Source: Heloderma charlesbogerti (Eukaryota; Chordata; Lepidosauria; Squamata; Helodermatidae). From it: a DNA stretch of 64,000 nucleotides. The notes beneath the pieces are model-generated. The model had not been told where the DNA came from. It made no database searches and saw nothing but the letters and a program-made list of their open reading frames with translations. Within the stretch, counting starts at the first letter, position 1. Every line of letters starts with the position of its first letter. Shown in pieces: positions 31,840 to 42,762 of the stretch. The stretch covers positions 870,501 through 934,500 of the forward strand of contig JANEZZ010000809.1 of the NCBI GenBank assembly GCA_026122225.1, written 5' to 3'. The position numbers and the translations under genes were made by a program.

Positions 31840-32391
31840 AGATTTCCCTGATTACGTCCATCAGCTTTTGTGCCGGGTGGGGAGTCATAATTAAGTCCTG
31901 AGTAAATAGTTGCGGAGGGAGGGGGCGGCGCTGTCCTTTTGGGCCTGTGTTCATCTCATAAGGAATTTTCAGCGAACTCTCTTCTAGGCATTTTTGCGAG
32001 GTGTCTGTTATTTGGGTATGTAGAAAGGCAAGGTTTAACCCAATGGAGCTGTGACGGAGGAATCTGGTTTTAATCCAGGTTGTTGCTGTTCTGTCTCTGT
32101 TTCTCCCCCCCCCCCTCTGCTGCTGGAATGGCAAATGACTCACGTAGGAGGCGGCTTTGGGGCGGCCTTGCTAATTGAAATGTGCCGCCGCCGGCTTCAT
32201 CACAGTCTCTGCTCTACATCCCCAGTGACTCCAGCTGTGGCTGCTACGGCTGAGAAAGCTGATGGGGTCACGGCGGTGGGTTAGAGACAGGCCTGTAGCC
32301 AAGAAAAAGCATGGAGTGGTGGCGGGATAAGAGGACAACAAGCACTCTCCTCCTCCTCTAGTCCTTTCCTTTGCAGATTTCAGTACATATA
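31840..32391. other. Candidate conserved non-coding element
   Basis: Single copy in the window. It contains GGGAGTCATAATTAAGTCC, GGAATTTTCAGCGAAC, TGACGGAGGAATC and GCCGCCGCCGGCTTC, and a C run at 32106-32116. The mix of TAAT-core and GC-rich words suggests regulatory DNA, which is inference. Confidence 0.25.
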
Positions 32392-32780
32392 AGGGCACAT
32401 AAGAATTGCCTTGCTGGGTCAGAGCAAAGGTTTGTGGAGTCCAGAATTCATTTTCCAGCCACAGTCAGTTTCTAGGAAGCTCACAAGTAGGGCATGGCAA
32501 TGGCAACCTTCCCTGATTGTTTTCCCCCAGCAGCTTTGTCCCCAGTAGCCTTCCCTGATTGTTTGCCCCTGGTATCTAGAGGTAGATTGCTTCTGAGTAT
32601 GGAAGTTCCATTTGGCTATTACAGAGTTAATACTTATCAACAGAATTAGCCCTCCATGAATTTGTCTAAACTTTTCTGAAAGCCATCTAAGCTAGAGGCT
32701 ACTGCAGTCTCTTGTGGCTGGGAGTTCCAGAAGTTAATGACATATTTTAAGAAAATGCTCTTCCTTTAGTCAGCCCTGAA
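32392..32780 (-). repeat. CR1-type 3' end fragment, long
   Basis: It starts GGGCACATAAGAATTGCC and runs through GGCAATGGCAACCTTCCC, GAATTTGTCTAAACTTTTCT, GGCTGGGAGTTCCAGAAG and TAAGAAAATGCTCTTCC. It covers the whole 3' UTR and just reaches the coding end. A small internal duplication (CCTTCCCTGATTGTTT) is at 32507 and 32550. Confidence 0.75.
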
Positions 32781-33107
32781 CCCTTTACTATTTGGTGACA
32801 CCCCTCCCCTACCAGTTCTAGCATTATGACAAAGGAAGAAAGTCTCTCTCTCTCTCCCCCCTCCTCCCTCCCTGTTTGTAGGGGCTCTGAGAGTGAGCCA
32901 TGAGCTGGACCAGTGCAAATCATCCTTTAGCCATGAACGTGCTAGGTAGCCTTAGGCAAATCACAATTCTTTCACCTTCCCCTCCATACCATCTTTAATA
33001 TGTGGTGTAATAGTGTAACACCCTACTAGGCTGTTGCAAGGTATACTGAGATGGCCACCTTAACATGGTATCCTGAGGTATCCTGAGATGACTGCCTTAG
33101 CATGGGA
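32781..33107. other. Unclassified sequence
   Basis: A CT microsatellite is at about 32843-32858. The stretch 32940-33060 faintly recalls SINE-B body words but is too eroded to call. Confidence 0.35.
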
Positions 33108-33355
33108 GGGCAAACCAGGATTCTGGAGAATCCTGGCTTAGAGTGAACAAGCCACATGCTAATGCATGCAGCTCATCCATTCCTGCTTTGCTCCTCTCCA
33201 CTAGCGCAACCACTAAACAAACCAGGAATGGTTTGTTTAGCATTTTGTCTGAACTGGGGTTCCTGGCTTGTTGCACCACTTACAAGCCAGGATCACAAAC
33301 TAGGGTTTCTTTGTGGTTTATGAAGCTTGGCTTGTTTTGGAACACAACATGCTAT
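33108..33355. repeat. Foldback repeat with CAAACCAGG motif
   Basis: It contains an exact small palindrome CTAAACAAACC / GGTTTGTTTAG (33213-33240) and a second, CCAGGATTC / GAATCCTGG (33115-33137), plus CAAGCCAGG words further right. The pattern fits a degraded foldback element. Confidence 0.45.
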
Positions 33356-33388
33356 AATGGTTGTGTTTGTGAACACTCTTCTGGGCAC

Positions 33389-33872
33389 AATTTAAAGTGC
33401 TAATCATCACCTTTAAAGCCCTACATGGTTTGTGACCTTGATATATTGAAGACTGCCATCTTCTGTATGAGCCTGCCTGCCTATTGTCGCATCCCGTCTC
33501 CATCTGAGGTTCAGTTGGCTGTGGCTTGCACAGGGCCTTTTTGGAAGTAGAACCCAAATTGTGGGACTCCCTCCCCTTGGAGGTTTCTATCCCCCCCCCC
33601 CCCCGTTGCAAGATTTTTGTCAAGCCATCAACATTTTTTTTGTGTTCTTCTGGGCTCTTGATCTCGAGTGATACTGCTGTCCTAGCTCTGTATTATTCAT
33701 TAGCCTTTAATTGTTAGTTTATTTGAGATCTTCTGTGGCTTCTTGCATTTTATTTATAAGTGTTTTATAGCGATGTTCTCTGCTCATTCGTTTGTCTTTA
33801 AATTTGATTTCTTTTATTTCGTACCCTGCTTTGAAAGCTTTGAATGGAAAAGCAGCCTATAAATACAAAGAT
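33389..33872 (+). repeat. L2-clade LINE 3' part
   Basis: AATTTAAAGTGCTAATCATC and CTTTAAAGCCCTACATGGTT correspond to the L2 protein stretch that ends in FKALHG. GGGCCTTTTTGGAAGTAG and TGTGGGACTCCCTCCC follow, and the tail is TGGAAAAGCAGCCTATAAAT. The frame is broken and a C run (33590-33604) lies inside. Confidence 0.6.
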
Positions 33873-34727
33873 AAATATAGATAAAATGCTGAGGCTGCTT
33901 TCTGATGAGCTCTGTGCTGAACATGGCAGAAAAGGAGTAGCGAGTGAGGTCAGAGGGCACATTTCTCCTTTGTAATGCTACCAGTGTTCTGGGCAAGGAG
34001 GATGGGAAGGGAATGGCAGAGATGCAGTGGAAGGAAAATGCCAGACTGTGATGAAGATGCGTGCAAAATGCCAGTTCGGGGGGAAACACAAACCTTAAAT
34101 GCCTTCTTAAGAGGCGCACCGCTTGGCCATGCATCATGGCCTGTTTCTCTCCCAAGAGAGATGCGGGTGGCGTCTGCTGAGGCGAGCTTGGGAGTATGGG
34201 AGGCAGTGCAGTCTCCTCCCCCCCACAATAGAATTGCACTTTAGGGTAAGGCGATGTATCATTCTGTGCAGAGGAAAGCGAGGTCAATTTTATGCTTAGC
34301 GTTCACTCTTTAGCCAGCAATTGTCCTACATGCATTTTCAAAACATCCTGCGTCCTGAATAAGTGATGCAAAACCTATTTCTTGTATTTTTTTCTGCCAG
34401 TAAAAGAAGATGTAGGCTTTGGAGATGGACAGAGCTCTTAGTTGGGGCAGAAGGAGCATTTGGCAGGACAAACAGGCCCATGCAGTGTTTAATTTGCCAT
34501 GTGTGACCAGTAGCAAGCAAATGCACACAAAACAACGAGATGGAAGCAGGGTGGGGGGGATGCAGATGTGACCACAGATAGTTGTGGCCCTAACATGAGG
34601 CAAGGCAAGACAAGGCAAGGGAAGGCCAGGCAGGTGTCTCAAAATGGTAGATTTTTGGGTGCCATTAGAGGCAGCAGAGTGGGACAAGCACCGAGATCTG
34701 ACCCATATGGGGCAAAATCCACAGGGA
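33873..34727. other. Unique sequence
   Basis: An AGGCAAGGCAAG-type pentamer patch is at 34597-34630. The frames on both strands at 33950-34287 overlap and look non-coding. Confidence 0.5.
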
Positions 34728-34866
34728 ACATCAGAACATCAGAAGAGTCCTGTTGGATCAGACCAAGGGTGCATCTAGTCCAGCATTCTGTTCACACAGT
34801 GGCCAACCAGCTCTCCACTGGGAACCCACAAGCAGGACATGAGTGCAATGGCACCCTCCTGCTTGT
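34728..34866 (-). repeat. CR1-type 3' end fragment
   Basis: CATCAGAAGAGTCCTGTTGG, ATCAGACCAAGGGTGCATCT, CACACAGTGGCCAACCAG and CCACAAGCAGGACATGAG. Only the terminal 140 bases are present. Confidence 0.8.
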
Positions 34867-34923
34867 GTGGGAAGTTTTCCCACACAAGCTTTGTTCTTGG
34901 TGCATTTTCACATGGACTATGGC

Positions 34924-34925
<2 letters not shown>

Positions 34926-34955
<30 letters not shown>
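34926..34955 (+). repeat. (GT)15 microsatellite
   Basis: Uninterrupted dinucleotide run of about 15 units, likely length-variable. Confidence 0.95.
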
Positions 34956-34958
<3 letters not shown>

Positions 34959-35089
34959 GGATAGAGGCCGGATTTGGATACTCCACATCAGGCATGAAAA
35001 TGTCTTGAGCCAGCCCTGATTACAGAGATTTCATTTTTGCTATCCAAAGAAATGTTCCAGGAGAGGGAACCTCCCCCCCCCCCCGCCCC

Positions 35090-35250
35090 ATTTGCTTGGC
35101 CATTAGTCACTTAACTCCTGGGAGTATTGATGGGAAGCGTAATCAATTAATGCCTGTCAGGGGCCTGGAGAGCTTTGGATAAAGGTTCCTGTAGAAAGTG
35201 CAAATTGCTGCCATTTGCATGGAGATGGCCTCATGTCGAGGGAATGGACA
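35090..35250. other. Candidate conserved non-coding element
   Basis: GCCATTAGTCACTTAACTCC, GCGTAATCAATTAATGCC, TTTGGATAAAGG and TGCCATTTGCATGGAG (an octamer-like ATTTGCAT) cluster in 160 bases with no repeat similarity. Appearance is enhancer-like. Conservation untested. Confidence 0.3.
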
Positions 35251-35429
35251 GAGGGGGCACTCCAGTAATTTATTTTGTTGTTTATTTATTATGACTCAAC
35301 ACACACACCCCCAGCCCAAGTGCTAAGGGAAGGTGTTAATTATTCTACTCTATCCCTCTCTGCCCCTGCCCACCAAAAGCCAACATGAAATCAAAATATC
35401 TTACACAGTTTCTGGAAGACACACAGGCT

Positions 35430-36387
35430 CAGGTTTTGGTGAGTCTCCAGGGGATAAGAATTTTAAAGCTGAGAGGCATCTGCTGAAAGTCAATGCAGAG
35501 AAGACTGAGATTCTATTAGTGAGTGGTTCTTCTGACTGGACTGAGGGTGTTCAACCTGTGCTGGATGGAGTTGCACTCCCTCTGAAAGAGCAGGTTCATA
35601 GCTTGGGGGTTCTCCTGGAATCATCATTGTCCCTTGAGGCTCCGGTGGCCACAGAGGCATGGAGTGCTTTCTACCAACATCTGTTGGTGGCCCATCTATG
35701 CCCCTATCTGGACAGGGATATCGTGGCTTCAGTAATCAATGCTCTGGTACCCTCCAAGTTACATGACTGCAATGCACTCTATGTGGGGCTGCCTTTGAAG
35801 TTGGTTCAGAAGCTGCAGCTCATGCAAATGCAGTGGCCAGATTGATAGCAGGAACCAGAAGATCTGAACATATAATACTGATTCTGGCCTGCTTGCACTG
35901 GCTGTCTATATGTTTCCAAGCCAAATTGAAGTGCTGTTTTGACCTATAAAACCTTACATGGTTAGGGACCACAATGCCTGATGGAGCACCTCTCCTGGTA
36001 TGAACTTACCCATACACTATGAACTACATCTGCGGCCCTCCTCCAAGTGCCTCCTCCAAGGGAGGCTCAGGGGATGGCAACATGGGAGAGGGCCTTTCCA
36101 GTGGTGGCCCCCCAATTGTGCAACCCTCTCCCCAGTGTGGCCCACCTGGTGCCAACATTGTCATCTTTTTGGTGCTAGGTTAAGACTTTCCTCTACTCCC
36201 AGGCATTTGAAATGATAAGGTTTTAATCCCCGGTTTTAAATCCGGGTCCTGGGATTTATTGTTGATTGTTGAAAATTGTTACATTTTTGTATGTAACTTG
36301 TTTGATATTATGTTATTATATTGTATTTTAGGGTGTTTTAATCTGTAAACTGCCCAGAGAGCTTTGGTCATTAGGCATTGTAGAAAT
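35430..36387 (+). pseudogene. L2-clade LINE 3' half with ORF relic
   Basis: The end of an L2 reverse transcriptase-protein frame is readable. Words include LLKVNAEKTEILLV, VLDGVALPLKEQV, SLGVLLESSLSLEA, YLDRDIVASVINALV and NALYVGLPLK, open to 35845, after which the frame breaks. The 3' end has CTGCCCAGAGAGCTTTGG and GGAATGAATG. This part is downstream of the catalytic core, so the fragment is a dead 5'-truncated insert, about 950 bases. Confidence 0.8.
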
Positions 36388-36415
36388 GGAATGAATGAAT
36401 GAATGAATGAATGAG
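36388..36415 (+). repeat. (GAAT)n tetranucleotide tail
   Basis: About six tandem units following the L2 3' end; such tails are typical of L2-clade insertions. Confidence 0.9.
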
Positions 36416-37129
36416 AGAGCCTTTCTGTGTACTCTTGTGGTCCTGATTTGGGACATAGACAGTGTAACTAAACTAGTATTCCTTGTTGCAGTGGAAGACA
36501 GGGGTGGAGGAGGCAGTCTTGTAAGTATGCTGTGTGGGGAATATTGCAACCTCGTCTACAAGTTACTGGACGGGGGCAGTGTTGCAGTTAGTTCATGGGA
36601 ATTTTGGCCACAGCTACCCTCAGGATCTCTATAGTGTACAGTGTGGTTTCCTGTGATTTCTTCCTTTTGTTCCTGCCCTTCATTCCCCCCTACCCCCTCT
36701 CTCTGACCTCCTCCATTGCTGGGGGCATATGTGTTTTCTCCCTCACTCCTGCTGGTGTAATAGAACACAAAATGGACTGAACAATCTCTTTTGAAACTCG
36801 ATGCTGTACCTGCATTGTATATGCAAGAATATTTATGAGTAAAACTTTTTCTTTTCTTCACTAAAGAAAGGTGTGGTCTCCCTTTATTGTTCTAAGATAC
36901 CCTGTGTCCATGTGGGACTGGTAAATGCTCATTCTGTTTTGCCTTTTGTTTTTTCTCTGCGAATTGCCTTTCAAACAGGAGGCATCAATACTAACTAATC
37001 CCATCATGCTGGACCTAGGCCATTAAGGAGTAAAGGATGCCTCTAGCACCCCAAATTGAGATTAAAGGCAAGAGGGAGCTACTACAGACACTGGAGCACT
37101 GCTGAAACATGTTCCCAAAGACCCAGTCC
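36416..37129. other. Unique sequence
   Basis: A C- and T-rich stretch is at 36680-36720. No gene recognised. Confidence 0.5.
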
Positions 37130-37290
37130 CATCAGAAGCTCTGCTGGACTGGGCCAACGGTCCAGCATCCTGTTTCCAGCAGTGGCCAACCCAGTGCTTC
37201 TGGGAAGCTCATAAGCAGGGGCATGAAGGCAACAACCCTTCGCAGTTGTTTGTACCAGAGGTATACCACCTCTGTACATGGCTGTTCCAT
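37130..37290 (-). repeat. CR1-type 3' end fragment
   Basis: CATCAGAAGCTCTGCTGGAC, CCAGCATCCTGTTTCCAGCA, GTGGCCAACCCAGTGCTTCT and GGCATGAAGGCAACAACCC, in reverse of the element sense. Confidence 0.7.
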
Positions 37291-37497
37291 TCCTAACTAT
37301 CATGGCTAATAAGCAGCGGTGCCATTAGAGCAGGACTTTGGGGCCCTGATCAGCAGAATGAACAGGAGGGTCCCCAGATGCAGCAGGGCGGGCTTATCAA
37401 ATTTGGAGCTAAGCGAAGTAATACACATGACCATCTAAACAGCCACACCAATAAGACCCTTAAGTCCAAAGTCTAAAATTACCTAACTGCACCACTG

Positions 37498-37630
37498 CTA
37501 ACAGGAATTTAAGAACTGCCCTGATGGGCAGACCAAAGGCCCATTCACTCCAGCATCCTGTTGCCAACAAAGGTCAGTCTGATGCTTCTGGGAAGCCCAC
37601 AAGCAGGGTACAAAAGAAGTAGGCTTCTGT
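37498..37630 (-). repeat. CR1-type 3' end fragment
   Basis: TTTAAGAACTGCCCTGATGG, GACCAAAGGCCCATTCACTC, CAGCATCCTGTTGCC and GGGAAGCCCACAAGCAGGG. It is a separate insertion from the one 210 bases upstream. Confidence 0.7.
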
Positions 37631-38339
37631 TTTTGCCTGTGGGGACACTTCTGAGGATCCAGGCAACGTTTCCAGGGGCTGTTTTGAAAAATGGTGTACT
37701 GACAGACCACCCAGTTGGAGACTTCCTGTTCCCGTTCCACTCAGCAAGCTGGGGTCCAATTCCATCCGCACACATCAGCTGTTAAGCTTGCCTGGCGAAG
37801 TCACTCAGACATCCCACTGAGTTCTTTAAAAAGCCCCCCACCCCCATTTTCATGTGGCGACAATACTGCCTCCTCTCCCCCCTTCACTGAGCCTCCCCAT
37901 TCCACAGGGTGGAGGGAGAAATTTTCAGCCAACAAGGAATGTGGCAATGAAGACGGATGGATTGCAGTGGGGTAGAGGTTGTAGCGTGGTGGGGAATTAT
38001 CAGGAGTGGAGCTTTGGAGTAGCATTATTTTAACTAGCCAGCCCGGCTGGCTCTTTGCCATCTTATTTTATAGAAAGCACAGCCTTGACAGGTGCTAGTG
38101 GCAGGAAAACTAATCCTGCATGGATCCTTTGCAAGAGTGAATGAGAACAAGGGAAGAAGGGGGGGGGGGCTCTAGTAAACAGAGGAAGGCATGATAAATT
38201 TCCAGAAAGGCATAGGTCGAAGGCTGAGCAAACATGTGCTTCTTGGAGCCCCTGGGCTGTGCCCTTTAGAGTGCCAAAGGCGGCCCAGAAAAGTGGGCAC
38301 AGTTATGGGGAGCCTGTGACTCTTATTGCAAGAGCTTCA
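37631..38339. other. Unique sequence
   Basis: G run at 38159-38169. No gene or repeat recognised. Confidence 0.5.
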
Positions 38340-38700
38340 TTGGTGTACGATTTGTTTCCATGATGCAAGAGAGGGCCTTCTCAGTGGCTGCACCTCAGCT
38401 GTGGAACTCCCTGCCTAGGGAGAATTACCTGCTCCTTGGTGGGCTCCTGCCACCTCCAGAAGAATTTTTATTTCAACAAACATTTCAGCTTGGAGGCTTT
38501 TTGGTGTTTTGGACTTCCTGAACTGGCTGGTCATTTTTAAGTCTCCTTAGAATAGTGAATCAACTGCCGAGTCTTCAACGTTATGGATAGCTTGTTGTTT
38601 TTATGGTTGATTGTTTTTAGCATTGTGTTGTAAGCCACCATGACTATTAAAAACAAAAACAGGATATACATCTTCATCTATAATAATAAAAGAGGATGTC
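38340..38700 (+). repeat. L2-clade LINE 3' end
   Basis: GAGAGGGCCTTCTCAGTGGC, GTGGAACTCCCTGCC and TTTCAACAAACATTTCAGC correspond to the last codons of L2 and its UTR. GTAAGCCACCATGACTATTA is the tail. A GTCT repeat follows at 38699-38710. Confidence 0.7.
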
Positions 38701-39085
38701 TGTCTGTCTGCCCATCTGTCAGTGCCATAGTACCTAGACACCTGCAACGTGGCATGCATACTAAGGGGACCCTAGGGGTGTGCACCTCAGGGTTTTCTAA
38801 TTTTTAAAATACATTAATGAATTGTAATTAATTTAAATGTGTCCATATGGTTGAAGTCTGCAGTAACATCTTCAGCCACGTGGGGCAGACCTCCCTAGGC
38901 AGCACAGTGCCTTGCAGTCCATACAGTTTGAAGCCACGAGAGATTAGTAGGAGTTATAGGCCTGCCCCCTTATATGGCAGCCCACCCCCCTCAGAGGAAT
39001 GGAGTGGACAGGGCCCTCCCTCATTCCATCTCCTCATTCCAGATGCCACAAAACATAGCTGAAAATTTGTTCTGGAAAGAGGTTA
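38701..39085. other. Unique sequence
   Basis: It starts with a short TGTC repeat. No gene. Confidence 0.5.
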
Positions 39086-39451
39086 TTTTGTTGTTGTTGT
39101 TCAGTCGTTAAGTCGTGTCCGATTCTTTGTGACCCCATGGACCATGGCACGCCAGGCCTTCCTGTCCTCCGCTCTCTCCCGGAGCGTGCTCAAGTTCATA
39201 TTCATTGCATCGGTGATGCTATCTAGCCATCTCATCCTCTGCCGTCCCCTTCTCCTTTTGCCTTCAGTCTTTCCCAGCATCAGGGTCTTTTCCAGTGACT
39301 TTTCTCTTTGCGTTAGGTGGCCAAAATATTTGACCTTCAGCTTCAGTATCTGTCCTTCCAATGAGCACTCAGGGTTGATTTCCTTTAGGACTGACTGATT
39401 TGACCTCTTTGCAGTCCAGGGGACTCGTAAGAGTCTTCTCCAGCACCACAG
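39086..39451 (-). mobile_element. BovB LINE, copy 3, 3' end only
   Basis: A heavily 5'-truncated insert of about 365 bases matching the last part of copies 1 and 2. It has the GTT-rich tail (39089-39101), the GACCCCATGGACCATGGCAC segment, and an 86-codon frame (39101-39361, minus) that is the extreme C-terminus of the BovB protein. It begins abruptly at the residues that lie at the premature stop of copy 1. Such 5' truncation is normal for LINE insertion. Confidence 0.95.
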
Positions 39452-39817
39452 GTTAGTTTGTTATTCCTTATTAATTAACAAGGAATAGGAGGTTGTGGTC
39501 ATGTGCCTGTGGAAAAGGACAACGGGTTGCCATGGACATGGCTGTGACATGGCCCGCTTTCTTGATCCCTTGCCATTTAGGGTCTGGCTGCCAGTGGCTG
39601 CTGAGTGCATTTTTAGTTCAGTCCTGATGTTTGGCAGAGGGCAGCTTAAAATTTGCATACATTTAAATGAAACACTCACCGGTCAGTTGTTACTTGGCTA
39701 AGACTGATGGTAATCTTACTCATGTGTGTGATATTATCAAGAAAGATATAGGCTGAGTCAGTCTGGTGGGGCGAGGCCCAAGGATGAATAAGGGTGCATA
39801 TTTGTGTGTGTGGATAA

Positions 39818-39849
<32 letters not shown>

Positions 39850-40473
39850 CTAATTACAAGAGTTTCCACCACTGGGGAGATTGCCAGATTGCTTTTGGAC
39901 TCTTGCCAAGGGTACTTAGACATCACCCAGAAAGGGCTGTGCCTTGAAAGCTATTTTGAATAATTGCCCTAGAAGGGGGTGCTTACGTTGTCTCTGCAAC
40001 ACATCCCCTTGTGGTAAATAGAGGGTCAGAAATGCCCCTACTGCATTCATGGTCAACTTTGCCCCCACTCTATATTGGCATGCATGTGTTTCTCAGCTCT
40101 TCCTGCGCTTCTCCCTATGCTGATGGTGACATTTGCAGTGTAAACTCCCTGTTCCCTCCCCCTGCCCCCACCCTGCACCTTGACTATCGCTCAGGAGGAT
40201 ATCCCTGAAATATAATTTCTCACTAGGGAGCAGCTTGGGATTGTGTACACAAAAAGATAATGCTGGCATGTAGCAGTGTTTTCCCTTTTGCTTCTTACTA
40301 TACTCTGATGAGGGTCTCGCTACAGGTTGTTCAGGGGTCTTCAAAGACTCAGAACATTTTATGTTGTATTTGGAGCTGGGATTTGAAATCTCAATCTGTT
40401 CAGCCTGTAGTCTTCTTCGCCTTCTTCTTGTGTTCCAGTGACAGCTGCCTGGAATTACCAGGAAACCTATAAT
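39452..40473. other. Unique sequence with a compound microsatellite
   Basis: 39803-39849 is a GT run followed by a GA run of about 10 units. The rest shows no gene or known repeat. Confidence 0.55.
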
Positions 40474-40610
40474 GCTTCCAGATAGAGGACTCCTGGCACT
40501 ACAAATCAAAAGGCATTGTGCGCTTATTCAATTTTTTCATCCTGAATGGATTTTTTGTGGTACAGAAGAAGCAGTGGGAAACATCGGAGGACTACAAATG
40601 GATGGTGACA
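40474..40610 (-). repeat. TIR element family K, partial, reverse
   Basis: It starts GCTTCCAGATAGAGGAC and runs through GGCATTGTGCGCTTATTC, GGATTTTTTGTGG and GACTACAAATGGATGG. This is the reverse complement of the right half of the copy at 40684-40905. The two lie head to head. Confidence 0.6.
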
Positions 40611-40683
40611 TCTGGACCGCTTGTAAAATTCTGTGTTTGAGGCAGGATCCACTGAGGAACCCTAGTTTGAGACAGTGGGAGCT

Positions 40684-40905
40684 TCCAGACAAGGCTTTAA
40701 TTGTGCAGTTGCCCTGCCTCATTCATGGGATTTTATGCATGGTGGGGTGTGTGTGTGTGTCCAGACGATGTCTTCTATTTGTAACCCTTCTGTGTTTTCC
40801 TACTGTTTCTTCCATCTTTTTTCTTTCCACAAAAAAATCTGTTAAAGAGAGAAAGACAGAATAGCTGCACAATATCTATTGACTAGTAGCATTAGTCTCT
40901 CTGGA
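40684..40905 (+). repeat. TIR element family K
   Basis: The left end GCTTCCAGACAAGGC and right end CTCTCTGGAAGC are inverted. Inner words TTAATTGTGCAGTTGCCCTG, TTCTATTTGTAACCC and GACAGAATAGCTGCACAAT are shared with the copy at 51252. No coding capacity. A GT run at 40748-40760 lies inside. Confidence 0.65.
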
Positions 40906-41069
40906 AGCCCCCCTCCCCCTTCACACTGCAGCCCACAATCTTCCTGGACTTGGAAATCAGATGACGCCATATCTGGTGCCACTGGCTGATATAAAGCTCT
41001 TGAGAGTTGCTCCTTTCTATAACTGCCTATATTCCATTTGCCCCCATATGGATTGAGTGCATAACTGTG

Positions 41070-41297
41070 GGCTGGTTCGTATGTAACACGAAGCTATGGT
41101 TTAGCTGTCCTTGGGCTCATGCACTCCCACGGTTTGAAGTGGCTTTCCAGTTCTGGTTTGGAGAGCTAGTTTACCAGTGTGGATGTAATGGGGAACCATG
41201 GTTTGCCCATAAATGGAAGTTAGGGTGGCAGTTGGAACACACGAAGCCCCCAAACTTGGATCTGACAACCAAACCACAGGTTGGCTATTACATACAA
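41070..41297. repeat. Foldback/TIR element with GTATGTAA ends
   Basis: The left arm TCGTATGTAACACGAAGC, TATGGTTT pairs with AAACCACAGGTTGGCTATTA, CATACAA at the right. The interior has AACCATGGTTTGCCC. It ends exactly where the R340 copy begins. Similar AACCATGGTTT words occur at 48515 and 49080. Confidence 0.55.
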
Positions 41298-41654
41298 GGC
41301 TGGCATGAAGGATAGGCATGGTTGGGCACCTGCTGAGGGCCCATGCCCAAGCAGGGGCCCACTGACAAGAGTCCCCTGGACTTGCTCCTCTTCTTCACCA
41401 TTGCTTGTCCCCCCATCTCTCGCTCTGGCCCAGACAAGGGTGGTGGTGAGGAGGAGGAGCAGGAGATGCCATGGCCTGCTTGCTCCCTGGCTCTCTGCCT
41501 GCCCAGCCAGCAAGCGGGAGCCATGAGGAGGAAGAGGAGGAGGAGCAAGAGCAGCTGGTGACTATGGTGGTGAGAAGGTAGACCCTTGAGGGAGGGGGCC
41601 CATGGAGGGTGTCTTCCCAGGGAGGCTTGCTCAAAAACCTGGAGCTGGCACTGG
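41298..41654 (+). repeat. Dispersed family R340, full copy
   Basis: GGCTGGCATGAAGG, GCATGGTTGGGCACCTGC, CACTGACAAGAGTCCCCTGG, GGAGCAGGAGATGCCATGG and AAAACCTGGAGCTGGCAC. The best preserved of five copies. Repeated GGAGGA words lie at 41525-41545. Confidence 0.85.
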
Positions 41655-42579
41655 TTAAGTCCAATCAGCCCACTACAATTGGCCCCAAGAAACAGAGCCT
41701 AGTGGGTCTCAGATCCAAATGGTCGCAGCATCCTTCATGCGCAAAACGGGGAGACAAAACTTGCGAATATTTGACATGTGGAACCAATCATGGGTACAGT
41801 AGATGCAGTGTGGTGGATGTCAGTGCCGGTTTGAAAAGATCAGTGACTCAGCTACCGTGTTGCATAACCTCTGGGGTGCTGCTGAGTCATCAATCTTGAA
41901 TTGACATATTGCTCTTCTGCATGTTCCCCCCCCCCCGTTATGCCTCCCCCCTGTAACAGAGGAGAATGTGTCGCTTGCCTGGGGTGCTCTGAGCATACCA
42001 CATCCTTCTGTCATTGATGAGAAGCAGGCCTTGCCAGGTCTGCTCTGCACTGGCCCATACTGGTGTGAAAGTGTCTTTTATAAAATAGAGTTACAATGCC
42101 CGTGAGAACTCCTGCTTTTTGTTCTGTTTTGAATGCTTCGCACTCCAAACCCTGCATAGACTACTGCCCTTTGTCTTTTTTTAGTTTTGTCCAGATGGCA
42201 GCTCCCCAGGCCACGGTTTGCATGCTAAGCCACAAATGTGGAGAAATGAGACAAAGCAGCTCCCCTTTCTTGCTACTTGGTTAGTGATCGTGCTTTTGAG
42301 GAGCTGCTTCTCGGGGCCGGGCTGTGGCCATAGGTGGCTATGTCAGGCTGGAGCTATAGGCAACTGTCCGATGGGAGCCAAGAGTGAGTAACCAGGGGCC
42401 AAGGGTGGCACCACGGGATCCAAGCAGGGGGTCAAGGTAGGGAGTTGAGTCAGGAGCCAAGGTACGACGCCAGGAGTCAGAGCTGAGAAATATGCCAGAG
42501 CTAGGCAAAATTGCTCAAGCAAAACACCAGCCTAAACAGGAAGCCTTTTATAGCTTTTGCTGCCTAGGAGGGACTACAG
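41655..42579. other. Unique sequence with an imperfect minisatellite
   Basis: 42370-42490 is a run of degenerate units around GGAGCCAAGG and AGGAGTCAGAGC. The rest shows no gene. A C run lies at 41926-41935. Confidence 0.5.
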
Positions 42580-42762
42580 GAACCTGTCGTGTACGTAGTC
42601 AGACCATTAGTCCATCCAGCCCGGTATTGTCGACAATGACTGACATCGGCTCCCCAGGGTTTCAGGCAGGGTTTTTTCCAGCCCTACCTGGAGACACCGG
42701 GGATTGAACCTGGGACCTCCTGCATGCAATGCAGGTGCTCTATCACACTGAGCTAGGTGGTT
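42580..42762 (-). repeat. SINE-A, nearly full copy
   Basis: The plus strand has GTCAGACCATTAGTCCATCC, CAGGGTTTCAGGCAGGG, CTGGAGACACCGGGGATTGA, ACCTGGGACC and GCAGGTGCTCTATCAC, body to tRNA head in reverse. Confidence 0.85.

Noticed and set aside
34568..35008. 146-codon frame
   Set aside because: It runs through a CR1 fragment and the (GT)n run; no protein-like pattern.
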